DNA of 64,000 nt from Chlorocebus sabaeus (GCF_047675955.1 NC_132909.1:42893931-42957930), one strand, 5' to 3'. Positions 32,490 through 54,043 are shown, counted from the stretch's first letter. Made by a program: numbers and translations. Notes: generated by a model from the letters alone, not told the origin.

Positions 32490-35425
32490 AATAGGATTTT
32501 CCATGTTTGCTGGATTATATAGTAATTCCATTTTTAATTTTTTGAGAAACCTTCATAGTATGTTTTTTACAGTAGCTGCATCATTTTTGCCTACCAGTGA
32601 CTCAAAAGGCCTCTCAATTTTCCATATCCATAACAATTTTTTTGGAAGGGTGGTTACATTTCTTAATGGCTCTCCTAATGGGTTTGAGGTAATATTTTAC
32701 TGTGATTTTTACTTTGCAGTGGTCTAAAAGTTAGTAATCTTGAGCATCCTTTCAAATGCTTATAAGCCATTTATGTATCTTCTTTGGAGAGATGCCAGTT
32801 CAATTATTTGTCCATTTCTTAAGCTACTCACATTTTATTGTTGAGTTTTAGACATTGTTTATATATTGTGAAAATTAACTCCTATCAAATATGTGATTTT
32901 CAAATATTTCACCCATTTCTTAGGCAGCATTTTCACCCCACTAAATTTTTCCTTTGATGGGCACAAATTTTGAAGTTTGATGTAGTCCCATTTCTCTATT
33001 ATTTTTTCCTTATGCATTTGATTTCATATCTAAGAAAATGACATCAAATTCTTTGTCTTTTGTAACAAGAAATTAGTGCCAAGTCCAATGTCATATTTTC
33101 CCCCATATATTTATCTAGGAAGTTTGTTATATTTTTATGTTCAAGTATTTCATCCATTTTAAATACTGTTTTTATATGGTGCATGTAACGGAAGGGCTCA
33201 ACTTTATTTTTTTCATGTAAATACTCAGTTTCAACATCATTTGTCAAAAAAACTATTTTCTTCCCCATTGTGTGGCCATAGCAATCTTATATAAGGTCAT
33301 TGATTACGAACACACGTGCTTAATTTTGAGCTCTCTATTTTGTTTTATCATCCATTTATTTTTCTTTGTGCTAATACCACATTATTTGTATCTTTATAGC
33401 TTTGGGTAATGTGTTGTAAAACCAGGAAGTGTAATACCTCTTTGTTGTTCTTTTTAAAGGGTGTTTTGCTAGTTATAGCTCCTAAAAGAATTTGAGAATC
33501 TTAAATATATTTCTGCAAAAAAAAAGTACCATGAAGATTCTGATATTACATTGAATTTGTATGTGGCTGTGCATGTTGACATCTTAACAAAATGAAATTA
33601 TCTGATCCTTGAGCAAGAATATGTTTGAGTGGGTTTAATGTCCACATTTTTTGGATTTACAATTTTACTTTTGCTTCTGATTTCTAGTTTCATTCCATTT
33701 TGGTCAGAAAATATACACTGTATGATTTCAGTCTCCTTAAATTTATTAAGACTTGTTAAGCATCCGAACAGAATGCTCTATGTGTGATTGAGAATATTAT
33801 GTATTCTGCTGCTTTTAACTGGAACGTTCTGTATATGTCTCTTAGGTCTAATTGGTGTGTAACGTTTAAGTTTTTTATTTGCTTATTAATCGATCTGATT
33901 TTTTTATATTCATGATTGAGAATGAGGCCTTGAAGTCTATAATTATTGTGCTGCTGTGTATTTGTTTCTTAACTTCTGTCAATATTTGTTTTATATGTTT
34001 GAGAGTGCTAATGTTATATGACAGTTATATGTGTTATAGATTCCTGGTAAATGGATCCATTTTGCCATTATATAATACCAATCTTTATCTTTTGTAATAG
34101 TTTTTTACTTAAAGTGGATTTTGTCTAACTATGGCCACCCCACCCACTTGTGCTTACTGTTTGAATGGAATATATTTTTGTATCCTGTCACTTTCAGTCT
34201 GTTTGTCTCCTTAAAACTAAAGTGAGTCCCCTAAAGACGCACATTGTAAGATTTTGTTTTTAACTCATTCGGCTATTTTACTTTTTTTTTTTTTTTTTTT
34301 TTTAAAGTGAAAGCAAATTTATTAAGAGAGTAAAGGAATAAAAGAATGGCTACTCCATAGGCAGAGCAGTCTATTTTACTTTTTTAAGGGGTTCAATCTG
34401 TTCATATTTAAAATAATACCAGAAAGAAATAAAATTACTAGTAGTGTTTTGTTTTTGATTACTTTCTGTGCTTGTCATAAATATGTTTTCCCTCATTTCC
34501 TCTCTTACTGCCTTTGTTTTTGTTTTGTTAATTTTGTAGTGGCATACTTTGATTCCTTTTTCATTTTCTTTTGCATATCTTTTATAGGTATTTTTGTGAT
34601 CACCTTGAAAAATGAGAGTTTATGAAACATAACAATATACTTAAATCCCATGACATCTTTACTTCAATTGAATATAAAACTATACCTTTTTACATCCTTT
34701 GTTATTAATGTCACACATTATATCATTTCGTATTGTGTATCTATTAAGAGATTTACACAAATTTGTGTTTTGGTTTATTAAATTCTACGGCAGGATTTTC
34801 AGTTTTATGCACCATTATTATAGTAGAAAATTGTAGATCTGTGTATATATTTACTTTACCATTTCTTATAGAACTATACACATGGTGACAAAGACTGACA
34901 GCTTTTGTTTATCTTGTAACGTCTTTATTTTTTTTTTCCTTATTCTAGAGGTAAATTTTTCCAGATAAAATTTTCTTTGTTGGCAGTATTTTTTTGCTTT
35001 TATGACTCAGTATTTGTAAAGTGAAATGTCTTTAATTTGCTGATACCTTCTGTTTCCTCATTATTTGCTGTGGCTCTGTAATGATTTTTTTAACTTAATT
35101 ATTGTATTCAGCTCCACAATTTTTGTTTTTTTAAAAAAATGCTTTTAATAGTTTTTTAAATCTCTGTTGATATATTCATTTCTTCATGCACTGTTTTCTT
35201 GATTCTGTTTAGTTGTCTACATTCTATTTTTGCTCATTGAACATGTTTAAAATGATTATTTTGAATTCCTTGTCAGATAATACAAAGATCTTAATTTCTT
35301 AAAAACTGATTTCCGAAGAGTCATTTTCTTCCTTTAAATAAATATTATTTCCTGTCTTCTCTCTATGCCTTGTGATCTTTTGATGACATTTGGAAATAAA
35401 ATAAGTATTTACAGACTGACTCTAT
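32490..35425 (-). mobile_element. Second old L1 fragment, antisense
   Basis: The region that marks the L1 ORF2 end (TTTGGAGAGATGCCAG ... TTTGTCCATTTCTTA near 32785) recurs here after already appearing near 32150, so this is a separate copy. It continues through mid-ORF2 sequence (GTATTCTGCTGCTTTTAACTGG near 33800) to about 35400. It is interrupted at 34282-34370 by a small retroposed insert. Confidence 0.7.
34282..34370 (-). mobile_element. Retroposed tail of an LTR-terminated transcript
   Basis: A poly(T) of about 22 bases is followed by a ~67-base body. On the minus strand this body runs from CTGCTCTGCCTATGGAGTAG through AATAAA (34318-34323) and then enters poly(A). CTATTTTACTTTTT flanks both sides (from 34273 and from 34371), a target duplication. 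The body resembles, from memory, the polyadenylation region of class I LTRs of the LTR12/HERV9 kind. It is therefore an L1-mediated insertion of a polyadenylated RNA end, not a provirus. Confidence 0.7.
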
Positions 35426-35428
35426 AGA

Positions 35429-35618
35429 CTGCCTCAGCCCCCCAAGTAACTGAGAGTACAGGTGCGTGTCACCACGCCCGGCTAATTTTTGTATTCTTTC
35501 TAGAGACAGAGTTTCACCATGTTGTCCAGGCTGGTCTTGAACTCCTGAGCTCAAGCGATCCACCTGCCTCAACTTCCCAAAGTGCTAGGGTTACAGGCGT
35601 GAGCCACCATGCCCAGCC
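35429..35618 (-). mobile_element. Alu, minus, truncated
   Basis: Only the part from ACTGCCTCAGCC to the 5' end remains. The tail half is gone. Confidence 0.9.
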
Positions 35619-36520
35619 TAGTTTGTATAATTAAGTTGCCGGCATGTAAAAAGCTTTCTTTGCATTTTCATCTATATTCTTCAAACTTTATCTGAATGAT
35701 AGCATAATTTATTCCTAATTCATAATCAGTATTTTAGACCATATTTTACAATATTTATATTGTTCCTACAGTAAAAAATGTAAGTCTTTTCTCTGCTTCT
35801 ACAGGCTAGATTACAGCCTTACCATTTTGTGTAAAAAGAAGAGCAACATATTAATAAGTTTCTCTAGTATTATGTAAGTGCTTATTTCTTAAAAATTATT
35901 TTCTCAAAGCTTTTTATCAATAATTATAACGGGGTTTCTGTGAAACAGTGCTCTAACTGTATGCTCCTGATTCAAAAATGTGTACTTTTTATGGATAGCC
36001 AGTCATGGTTGAAAATTGTAGCTATCTAGAAGGATTCTTCATCAGTAGTCCACTATGTTTATTCAGAATTTTATGGGTTATAGTTTCTTTTAATTTTGCT
36101 TTGCAATTTTGTATTTATTTGTTACAATTTTTATAATAGGCCATTTCACATTCATAGTATTTTTTAGTTTTTATTCATATAACTTTGTATGACAGTATTC
36201 AGCTCTGTACATTTTAAGACAGTGTGAGGCAAAAGTCAAATATGAATCAGCCATATGTTTATTGCCAATTTAATTATCTCTGTGTTTGACTGAATAAGTA
36301 TCACCCCATTTTGTTTATGACTCTTATATTTTTGTTGGTCATCAGTGGTGGTTTTATTCTGTTTAGGTAACGAGTCATGAGATTTGTTGTAATTTCAACA
36401 TCTATTCATTGGTAAATGTATATTTTCTTTTTGTGAGAGAAACACTTGTGATTTGAAGGTAATTTTTGAAAAGCTTTGTAACTCTGTATTTCTTTTAGGT
36501 GTAATTGTTTATTTTTAATT
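35619..36520. other. AT-rich intron 3, nothing recognised
   Basis: No gene or clear repeat family. Could be further eroded L1. Confidence 0.4.
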
Positions 36521-36830
36521 GTCCAAAATAGATAACATAAAATTTAGAATCTTAAATATTTTTAAGTTATACAGTTCTGTTATGTTGGGTATATTGACAC
36601 TGTCATGCAGTGTATCTCCACATGTTTTTATCTTGGGAAACTCGAACTCAACATACATGAAACTACTCATTTTCCTCATTGACCCTTTACAAACACCTCT
36701 CTATTTTGTTGCTGAGTGTAACTACTTTAGATGTCTCATATAAATGGATTTATACAATATTTGTCTTTTTATGGCTGGCTTATTTTACTTAGCATCATGC
36801 CATCAGATTTATCTTTATTGTCGATGTTAG

Positions 36831-37144
<314 letters not shown>

Positions 37145-37752
37145 CAACTTTCTCCTTTTTAAAAGCTAAGTATTATTCCATTATTTGTATATTATAAATT
37201 GTATTTTTCCATTCATGTGGTGAGAGAAGTTTGGTTTTCTTTCACCTATTGATTTTTGTGAATAATGCTACAATTAATATGGGTGTGCAAGTAACTATTT
37301 GACCATATACATGAAAGATAATATCTGTGCCACATTCTTTTTCATTGGTCTAATTGTCTGCCTTTTTGCTAGTACTAAACTGCATTTATTACTGTAGTTT
37401 TGTCATGGGTTTTGAAATCAGGAAGTGTGATGCTTCCAACACCTTTCCTCATTTTAAAGATTATTTAGCTCTTCATGGTCTCTTGAGATTTTATTTGATT
37501 TGGGCATTGTTTTTTATTCCTGCAAAAAATGAAATTGGGAATTTGAAGGGGATCACATTGAATCTGAACATTACTTTGGGTGCTGTAAAGATGTCGTACA
37601 GTATTAATTCTTCCAGTCCTTGAACATGAGCATGCTTAAGACTGTGTTTAATTTCCATATATTTGTGGATTTTTTTCTATTACTAATTTTTAGTTTCATT
37701 CCATTTGGTCTTAATAATAGTCTATAAGATTTCCATTTTTAAAAGTTTGCTA

Positions 37753-38050
<298 letters not shown>

Positions 38051-38815
38051 GGTTTGCTAAGAATTGCTTTGTGCCCTAACAAGTGATATATCCAAGAGAA
38101 TGTGTTGTGAGCTATGGAGAAGATTGTGTATTCTGCTGTTGTGTGGAGTGTTTGCTATATGTCCATTAGGTGTAATTTTTAAGAGTGCTTTGAAGTCCTC
38201 TGTTCTTATATTTAATATTCTACCTTGCTTTATAACTTATTACTGAAAGTGGGATATTGAAATATCTTACTATTATTATATTGCTGTATATTTCTTCAAT
38301 TTTGTTAATGTTTATATATTTGGGAACCTGATGATTATATATATGTTATAGTTTTCTAGTAAATTAATCTTTTTACTATTATTTAATGTCCTTCTTTGTC
38401 TCTTGTGAGAATTTTGACCAAAGTATATTTTATAACAGTGTTTGACCTAAAATGTATTTTGCCTTATATAATTTTGACCTAGTTTCTTCTGCTTTGGTTA
38501 ACATTCTAATAGAATGACTTGTACCATCCTTCTTTTAGTCTATTGTCTTCTTCAGATTGAAAGTGAGTATCTTGTACAAAGAATGTAGTTGAATCTTGTT
38601 TTTATACCAGTTTATGTCTTTTGATTGGGAAGTTTATTCCATGAATATTTAATTTTCTGATACAGAAGGGTTACCATTGCCATTTTATTGATTGTTTTGA
38701 TTTTCGTTGCTGTTTTGTCCTTCTTTTTCTCCCTTTTTGTCTCATTTTTTCACGTTTCTTGGCTGCTTTTATGTCTTTTGAGAAATGACCATGTCCTTTG
38801 ACCACTTTTTAATGA

Positions 38816-39158
<343 letters not shown>

Positions 39159-39591
39159 AGATTTAAATTTCTTATAGATTGTGAACATTAGTCCCTTGTC
39201 AGATGCGTAGTCTACAAATACTTTCTCCCAGTAGGTTGTCTGTTAGTCTATTGATAGTTTGTCATTTTTGATTGTGCTTATTTGGATCTTTTTTTTTTCT
39301 TTGTTAACTTAGCTGGTGATATGGTGATCTTGTTTATCTTTTAGAAAAACTTATTTTATTGATTATTTGAATGGTTTCCTTGGTTTCAATATTTTTTTGT
39401 TCTGCTCTGATTTGAATTATTTCTTTTCTTCTTCTAGCTTTGGATTTACTTTGTTGTTTTTCTGATTTCTTTATGCAAGGTATCAGGTTGTTAACTTGAG
39501 ATCTTTCTATCTTCTTGATATAAAAGTTTAGCGCTAGAAACCCTCCCAACACTGCTTTTGCCACATTCTAAGGTTTTGTTACATTTTGTCA

Positions 39592-39887
39592 CTTTTTTTT
39601 TTTTTGAGACGGAGTCTCACTCTGTCACTCAGGCTGGAGTGCAGTGGCGCTACTTCCCACTCACTGCAACCTCTGCCTCCTGGGTTCAAGTGATTCTCCT
39701 GCCTCACTCTCCCAGGTAGCTGGGATTACAGGCACCTGCTACCATGCCCAGCTAATTTCTTGTACTTTTAGTAGAGATGGAGTTTCACTATGTTGGCCAG
39801 GCTGGTCTTGAACCCCTGATCTCGTGATCTGCCCACCTCGGCCTCCCAAAGTGCTGGGATTACAGGTGTGAGCCACCGCACCCAGCC
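39592..39887 (-). mobile_element. Alu, minus
   Basis: Full-length copy inside the fourth L1 fragment. Confidence 0.94.
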
Positions 39888-40686
39888 TCGTCACCATTTT
39901 TATTTGTTTCAAATAAGTTTCTGATTTCTGCCTTAATTTCATTGTTTCCCCAAAAGTCATTCCGGAACAAGTTGTTTTGTTTTCTGTATTTGTGTAGTTT
40001 TGAGGATTCCTCTTGCTATTGAGTTTTGAGTTTATTTCACTCTGTTTCAAGAAGATGATTTCAGTTTTTCTGGATTTTTGAAATTTGTTTCATGACTGAG
40101 CATGTGGTCAGTCTTAAAGTATGTTCTGTGCACAGATGAGAATGTATGTATGTGTTCATTAGATGAATTATTCTGTAGATGTCTATGAGGTCCAGTTGGT
40201 CAAGTGCTGAGTTTAAGTCCAGAATTTCTTTGTTAGTTTTCTGCCTTGATGATCTGTAATGCTATCTATAAGGTGTTGTCTTCCGCTATGGCTGGCTAAG
40301 TCTTTTTTTTAGGTCCAGTAACAATTGCTTTATAAACCTGGGTGTGCCAATGTTGGGTGCATACATATTTAGGATAGTTAAATATTATTGATTTATCTAT
40401 TTATTTATTGAATCCTTTATTAGTATGTAATGTGTTTGTCTTTTTTACTATTATTGGTTTAAAATCTGTTTTATTAATATAAGAATAGTGACCGCTGCAT
40501 TTTTTTTTTGTTTGTTGGTTTTTTTCCCATTTGTGTGATAGATGTTACTTTTTCCCTTTACTTTGAGTTTATGGGTGTCATTATACATGAGATGAGTTTT
40601 TTAAAGCCAGCAGAAGGTTAAGTCTTATTTTTTTTTAATCTGATTTGCCACTTTGTGTCATTTTCTTTTTAATTTTTAGAATTCTT

Positions 40687-41041
<355 letters not shown>

Positions 41042-41218
41042 TAGTTTTTGTTTGCTTCATGCGCTCTGTAGTCTTGATAGTGCAGTTGCTTTGTAGGGTC
41101 TGTGGGCTATGTACTTATGTGTGTTTTTGTGGTAGTAGATATCATTCTTCCATTTCCATGTTTAGAACACTCAAGCACCTTGTGATGCCAGTTGGGTGGT
41201 AGTTAATTCACTTAGTGA

Positions 41219-41723
<505 letters not shown>

Positions 41724-42480
41724 TGAGGAAGTCCACTGTTTGATAGAATTCATTTTTTAGGTAATATGACCCTTTTGTCTAGTTGCCTTTTATTTTTTTA
41801 TTTCATGTTGACATTGGAAAGTCTGAATATTATGTGTATAGTATTCAGATACTATACTTATACTTAGGGATGGTTGTCTTGTATAGTATCTCAAAGGATT
41901 TCCTTGAATTTCTTGTGTCTTTATGTCAACCTGTCTAGCAAGATGGAAAAATATTTCGTAGATTATATCCTTAAGTATGTTTTCCAAGTTGGTTAGTTTT
42001 TTTTCCTTCTCTCTCAGGAATACTAATGAGTCATAAGTTTGACCCCTTTACATAATTCCATATCTCTCAGAAGCTGTGTTTGTTTGTAGTGAATTCTTTT
42101 TTCTTTACTGTCTTCTGACTGGGTTGATATAAAGGAGCAGTCTCTGAGCTCTGAAATACTTTCGTCTGCTTCGTCTATTCTGTTTTTAAGGCTTTCCATT
42201 GTATTTTGAAAGTCCTGTAGTAAAATTTACAATTTTTAAAGTTGTTTTTGGTTCTTTCAAAGGAACTAACAAGATCCTTTTGAGGTTATGAAACACTCTG
42301 GCGTTCTGTATTGCCAGCGTTCTTTTGCTGTCTCATCTGAGGGAGCTGGTGCTTCTTTTGCTTTTGAATTTTCTGTGATTTGGGTGGGGCTTGAAAATGT
42401 TTTTTAATTCTTTTTTTTCCTTGAGGTTTTGGCTGTGGTGTATGTTGTGTGTAATCAGTTGGTGTCATTTAAGGTTGTTT

Positions 42481-48330
<5,850 letters not shown>

Positions 48331-48516
48331 TCCCTTCACCTTTTTACCTGAGTCACGGTTGCAGCTTTCTCACTGTTCTCCCCACCCCATGTTATTTTAC
48401 ACACTACTTTGTAAGCTCTCATGAGAAGTTTGGAGTGCTTATTGTGGTTTAAAAAAAAAAAATGTTTTTTAACTTAAAATTTGTAGTCATTTACAAGTTG
48501 TAAATGCAGTCTTTGG

Positions 48517-48780
<264 letters not shown>

Positions 48781-48796
48781 TAAATGCAGTCTTTGG

Positions 48797-49502
48797 ATTA
48801 ATTAACTGAAGTAAGTTGGATTCACTCTCTACAGGCCAGAGGATTTAATCAGTCAGTTAGCATTGTTCACCTTTGTAAAAGAAAAATGTTACTCTATTCT
48901 ATCACAGAGTGTGTACAATATACAATTAGGTAGAACAGGTAAATCATTAATAGCATTGTGCCATATATTGTAAGCACCATATAAAGAAACATATCAGAAT
49001 TGGAAATCTCTTAAGAGAAAATATATCTTAGAAATAAATTCTTAAGAAGTGTCAATAGTAGTTGATGAATGTTTAATTTAACTTTTTATGAAATACTTAT
49101 AGCACAACTTACATTTCCATGCAGAATCTTCTGTTTATGAGTGTGTGTTAAGTGTTGAACAATAATAGAATGACTACTCTGGATTTTTTTAAAAGCCTAA
49201 GAACCAGGAGAGCAGGCCATGAGGACATCACCATTTAATATTGAGTGGGCATCCTGATCATATTTACTGTGTTTAACTCTGCAGATAGAATTGAGGCCCT
49301 GTGATTATCTGCTTTCTTCATTGAATTATGCCAAGCAGCCACAAAAGGGACTGCACAAGTTAAGTGCTTAATATGCATGTAATTAGTGAATGGAGCCTAA
49401 CCACAGCCTTCCAAAATGTCTAAGTGGGCCTGAGGCCTGTGTGTCAGCACCCAGGGACCTCTGTTATGTCTGTGTGAAGGACAAAGACCAGCTAAAAGAA
49501 TT
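48797..49502. other. Anonymous sequence
   Basis: Nothing recognised. Confidence 0.4.
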
Positions 49503-49761
49503 GCCTTGGGAGACCGAGGCAGGCAGATCATGAGGTCAGGAGATCAAGACCATCCTGGTCAACATGGTAAAACCCCGTCTCTACTAAAATACAAAAAAAA
49601 ATTACCCAGGGTGTTGGCATATGCCTGTAGTCCCAGCTACTCGGGAGGCTGAGGCAGGGGAATCACTTGAACCTGGGAGTCAGAAGTTGCAGTGAGCCAG
49701 GATCACACCACTGCACTGCAGCCTGGGCAACAGAGACTCCACCTCAAAAAATAAAAAAGAA
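49503..49761 (+). mobile_element. Alu, plus, 5' truncated
   Basis: Begins inside the left monomer at TTGGGAGACCGAGGC. The 3' tail is present. Confidence 0.92.
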
Positions 49762-49929
49762 ATACTAACTATAATAATAACAACTCTTCTGTTCATGAGT
49801 GGCCCTTCAGATGGTGACATTAGAGTTCCCAACATAAGGAAAGTGGCCCTAAATCCCCTGCACAACTCCCTTTTTTGTACTGACCCCATGATGTAAAATT
49901 CTCCCATTTATTCATTTGCCACAAACAAA

Positions 49930-50274
49930 CTTCCTTTACAACAGCAAAAAGCATTGCTTCAGATTGTGACTGTTTTTGGACATAGGGTCATTAAAGAAGT
50001 AATTAAGATTGTGAGTTCACTGGCATGGGACCTAATTAAATATAGCGGGTTCTTACAAGAAGAGGTAGTAAAGACAGAAGCACAAGAGAAGATTCTGTTA
50101 ACACAGAGTTAGAAGACAACCATCTACAAGCCAAGGAGAGCGCCTTGGAGAAGTCATTCCACCAACATCTGTTAGATTTCTAATTTCCAGAACTGCAATA
50201 AACTAAATTGCTGTTTTTAAGGCCCTTCATTCTGTGATGCTGTGTTATGGCAGTCCTAGCAAACTATTACAGCC
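49930..50274 (+). mobile_element. MaLR LTR (MLT1-like)
   Basis: Landmarks: GGACATAGGGTCATTAAAGAAGTAATTAAG, TTCTTACAAGAAGAGG, CCATCTACAAGCCAAGGAGAG, then TTATGGCAGTCCTAGCAAAC near the end. Old and diverged, and no internal region is attached. Confidence 0.75.
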
Positions 50275-52003
50275 TATTAGTACACACACACAATATTCCC
50301 TGCAGTATGACTGACATGGAAAGAGGATGGTATACCATGCTGCATCAGCATTGAAAGACTAAACCACCGTGGGGAAGAGCCTCCCTTGTGGCATATTATG
50401 AAGACGTGTGTGCACACCTCCTTCCCTGATGGAATATGGGGATGAGTTCTTGAGATGACACATTGCGGGAACATGCATAAGGTAGTCTCACCTCCTTTTT
50501 TTGTACAACACATTCCCCCACTTTTGTGTAAAAACTTCCCTAGTAATAGTGTTGGCTTTTAAGTTTTGGAGATCTGTAGGACTGAAGCTGCATGCCACAG
50601 GAGATGCCTGGAGGGGGGAGTTAAAACAATACAAACTGTAGCAACATGCAAAAATGCTCATAGCCTAATGTAAAGTGAAAATAAGATGAAAGCCTTTTCT
50701 CTAATATTTCTACAAGTATGTGAACAGAGACTTCCCACCTAACCAAGTTGCCACTGGGACGAATGAAGGCCAGACTGTATTGAAACAGGACTGTGGGTCA
50801 CTCCTGGGAAGGCCCTAGGACAGAGGTCAGAGAGTTTCCATATTTCAATCTGGGACCTGGGCCTATCCTGGTCTTCTCAGGTTCCTATCTCTAGAGACCC
50901 CTAGATGCCTGCTCTCCCCACAGCACAGTGCTGACTAAGGTTGGTGGTGTAGGGCACCCGGTCTTTTTCCAAAGAGATGGAGGAGTTAGACTCATCAAAC
51001 AGCTCCTCATTAATCTGAATGTGACTCTGTAAAGAGTGCCCAGCAGCCAAGCTGAAAGAGATGAATTGCCCGCCTTGTTTTTACCATAGATGACACCTCT
51101 ATTGAAATTTTGCTCTTCAGATCAGGCACATAGGAACATCTGCATAGATCTTCAGCCAGGAAGGAAACCAGAGGACAGCTTAAAGTCTTGGGATTCACAT
51201 GTGAGTGGACAAACTTGGTCCCCATTTTGCCAGCCATGACCTAGGTGTGAACATGACAGACCCACAAGAGTTTCAACTTTTGACAACCTGGTTCTGTCCA
51301 GGAAGAATGCCCTCACCTCTTCATCCCCCTGCAAGACATGGCAATGGGGGACGATGCGGGGCTGTCTAGATGAAATGACAAGAGAGGACTGGCCTGGATG
51401 TGTTCTGGGTTGCCCTGTTATCTGTGGGTGTGCCTCGAAATGAGGGCTGAGTGGACATCTGCATTTTCAGAGAAGGCTTTTAGTTTGAGCCTTTTTAAGG
51501 CTAAAACTCAGAAATGTAAGGATACCATGGAAGAGCATGTTACTCTCTTGCGCATCTCTCACCAGAGGAGCTGGATACAGAGTTGTCTCTAGGAGGTGGG
51601 GTCCTGGTTTTCTAAGTTCTGTTGGGTTCCATCACCAAGGAAGTATGTTAGTCTCTTCAAGGTTCCATCCACTGGCCCCTTCTTTCTATAAGACCTACCC
51701 AAAGACCCCACTGATTACTCAGCCTCCTGTCCCATGTCAGGCCTCTATTTGTATGTAATTGTGAAATCACACCTTCCCCTTAATTTCCTGGGAAGACCTA
51801 AATGCAGCCTGGGCTTTAGAATAGAAGAGACAGCTGGGTCAGAACCTTGTTTATCTTACCATTTCTGTGACCCAGTAAAAGCCGTTGTCTATTTTGGGGC
51901 TTCCCCAGCCTCCTACCATGCACAGTGGGGATTATGCTAGCATCTACCTCCTAGGGAATTTTTCAAGTGTATATGAGACAAAACTTATAAAAATCATGGT
52001 GTA
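50275..52003. other. Anonymous sequence, no gene seen
   Basis: About 1.7 kb. Short frames on both strands match nothing I recognise. Confidence 0.45.
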
Positions 52004-52301
52004 GGCTGGGTGCAGTGGCTCAATCCCAACAATTGGGAGGCCTAGGTGGGTAGGTCACTTGAAGCCAGGGGTTCGAGACAAGCCTGTCCAACATGGTGAA
52101 ACCTCATCTCTACTAAAAATACAATAACCGGGTGTGGTGTTGTGTACTTGTAATTTCAACTACTCAGGAAGCTGAGGAAGGAGAATCACTGGAGCCCAGG
52201 AGACAGAGGTTGCAGTGAGCCAAGATCATGCCATTGCACCCCAGCCTGGGAAACAGAGTGAGACTCCATCTCAAAAATAAAAAAAAGAAAAGAAAAAGAA
52301 A
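52004..52301 (+). mobile_element. Alu, plus, old
   Basis: The CACGCCTGTAATC segment is reduced to CAATCCCAACAATTGGG. Tail is an AAAG-rich repeat. Confidence 0.92.
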
Positions 52302-52569
52302 CATGCAATGACAATTTGGGCCCTGACATCACCAAGCTTATTCTTCACAGGCTTCAGTTGACCATATTGGTTCCAATCAATTTCAGCCCATTTTTAAAAA
52401 TCTCTTAAGCAAAGGAAATTTCAGTGTTTCAACAAGTTGTTTCTTATTTGTCATTCAGATAACCCAACTTATTTTAGTTGTAGGTTTCGTTTTGTTTTGT
52501 TTTAACACTTTGGGGACAAAAATTCCGCTTCTGTCCAATGGAGTATGAAATGATAGGGTATGATTTTTT

Positions 52570-52890
52570 GTTGCAGTTCAGGCTGCCATACAAAAGAACC
52601 ATGGACTAGGAAGCTTATAAGGAACAGAACTTAATTTCTCACACTTGTAGGGGTTGGAAATGTGGGATCAAAGTGTCAGCATGGTTGAACTCCGGTGATG
52701 ACTCTCCTGAACTGCAGACTGTGTACTTAGGATTTTATCATTTGGCAGAAGGAGGGAGAGAGGCCTCTGGGGTATCTTTTTTAAAGCCAGTAATCCCAAT
52801 CACGAGGACCCCACCTTCAGGACTTAATTATGCCCTGCCTCATAGTACCATTATTCTGAGGGTTAGAACTTTCACACAAATATAAGGGGA
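52570..52890. mobile_element. Old interspersed repeat, family not assigned
   Basis: GGACTAGGAAGCTTATAAGGAACAGAACTTAATTTCTCACA and CACCTTCAGGACTTAATTATG belong to a widespread ancient primate repeat. I recognise the wording but cannot place the family with confidence. Confidence 0.5.
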
Positions 52891-53094
52891 GAAATCGTAA
52901 CTCTCAAGATTATATATAGATTTCTAAAAACTGTCATTTTCTTCCTACTTGCTCTGTCCTGTTTGCTCCCTCAGTCTCTCTTTTTTTTGTGTTTCTGTTT
53001 AATTCTCTGTTTCTGTATTGTATTCCTCAAACTGAAAAAGCAAATTCCAATGTAGAAGATGCTCTATGACAGACCCACATAAAAAGAACTGAGG

Positions 53095-53372
53095 GAGTGC
53101 TCATACCAATAGACGGAAGAAACTTGGGCTTTCTGGCCACATGAAATCTTGCTAGTTTCCACATGAGTGAGTTTAAAGCTGATCCTTCCCTACTCCAGCT
53201 TCTGTTGAGAAGTCCAGTTTCTTATGAGGCCTAAGCCTCCTAACGACCTTGAGGAAGAGGCACCTAACTAAACTGTGTCCAGTTCCTGGTCCCACAAATT
53301 GTGAGATAGTATTTGTTGTTGAAAGGTGCTAAGTTTCAGGGCAATGTTGTAAGAAAGAAGCAGATAACTAGT
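53095..53372 (+). mobile_element. MLT1-like LTR fragment
   Basis: The 3' part shows AATTGTGAGATAGTATTTGTTG, GGTGCTAAGTTTCAGGGCAATG and AGAAGCAGATAAC, the usual end of MLT1-type MaLR LTRs. The 5' part is diverged. Confidence 0.65.
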
Positions 53373-53504
53373 CTCATCTCCCAGGCCCCAAGATTCTCCA
53401 TCCTTCTTCTCTCTCTCAGGCTCTCTGCAGCCACAGTGGTCCCTTTCTACTTCTGCCCAACTCACACCTGTGAGTCTCTTTACTAACGGTGGCTTCTCTT
53501 GACA

Positions 53505-53510
53505 CATTCT
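53505..53510. repeat. Target-site duplication, left copy (CATTCT)
   Basis: Abuts the TG of the 5' LTR. The same six bases follow the CA of the 3' LTR at 59717-59722. Confidence 0.93.
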
Positions 53511-54023
53511 TGTTGGAAGCAGATCGCCTAAAATCTGGCCATAAACTTGCCCCAAAACTGGCCATAAATAAAATCTCTGCAGCACTGTAACATGTTCATA
53601 ATAGCCCTAATGCCCAAGCTGGAAGGTTGTAGGTTTACAGGAATGAAGGCAAGGAACACCTGGCCCACCCAGGGTGGAAAACCACTTAAAGACATTTCTT
53701 AAGCCACAAACAATAGCATGAGTGATCTGTGTCTTAAGGGCATGTTCCTGCTGCAGTTACTAGCCCAACCTATCCCTTTAATTCGGCCCATCCCTTCATT
53801 TCCCATAAGGGAAACTTTTGGTTAATTTAATATCTATAGAAACAATGCTAATGACTAGTTTGCTGTTAATAAATATGTAGGTAAATCTCTGTTCGGGACT
53901 GTCAGCTCTGAAGGCAGTGAGACCCCTGATTTCCCACTTCACACCTCTATATTTCTATGTGTATGCCTTTAATTCCTCTAGCACCACTAAGTTAAGGTCT
54001 CCCCGACTGAGCCGGTCTCGGCA
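53511..54023 (+). mobile_element. 5' LTR of the HML-3-type provirus (MER9-like)
   Basis: Starts TGTTGGAAGCAG and ends GGTCTCGGCA. Contains AATAAA near 53566 and a GTTAATAAATATGTAGG block near 53865 that probably serves the TATA/polyadenylation region. Confidence 0.9.
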
Positions 54024-54025
54024 AG

Positions 54026-54043
54026 TGGCGCCAAATGTGGGGC
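54026..54043 (+). other. Primer binding site, tRNA-Lys type
   Basis: TGGCGCCAAATGTGGGGC, two bases inside the LTR. It differs at two positions from the lysine-tRNA primer site of the HERV-K group. Confidence 0.88.
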
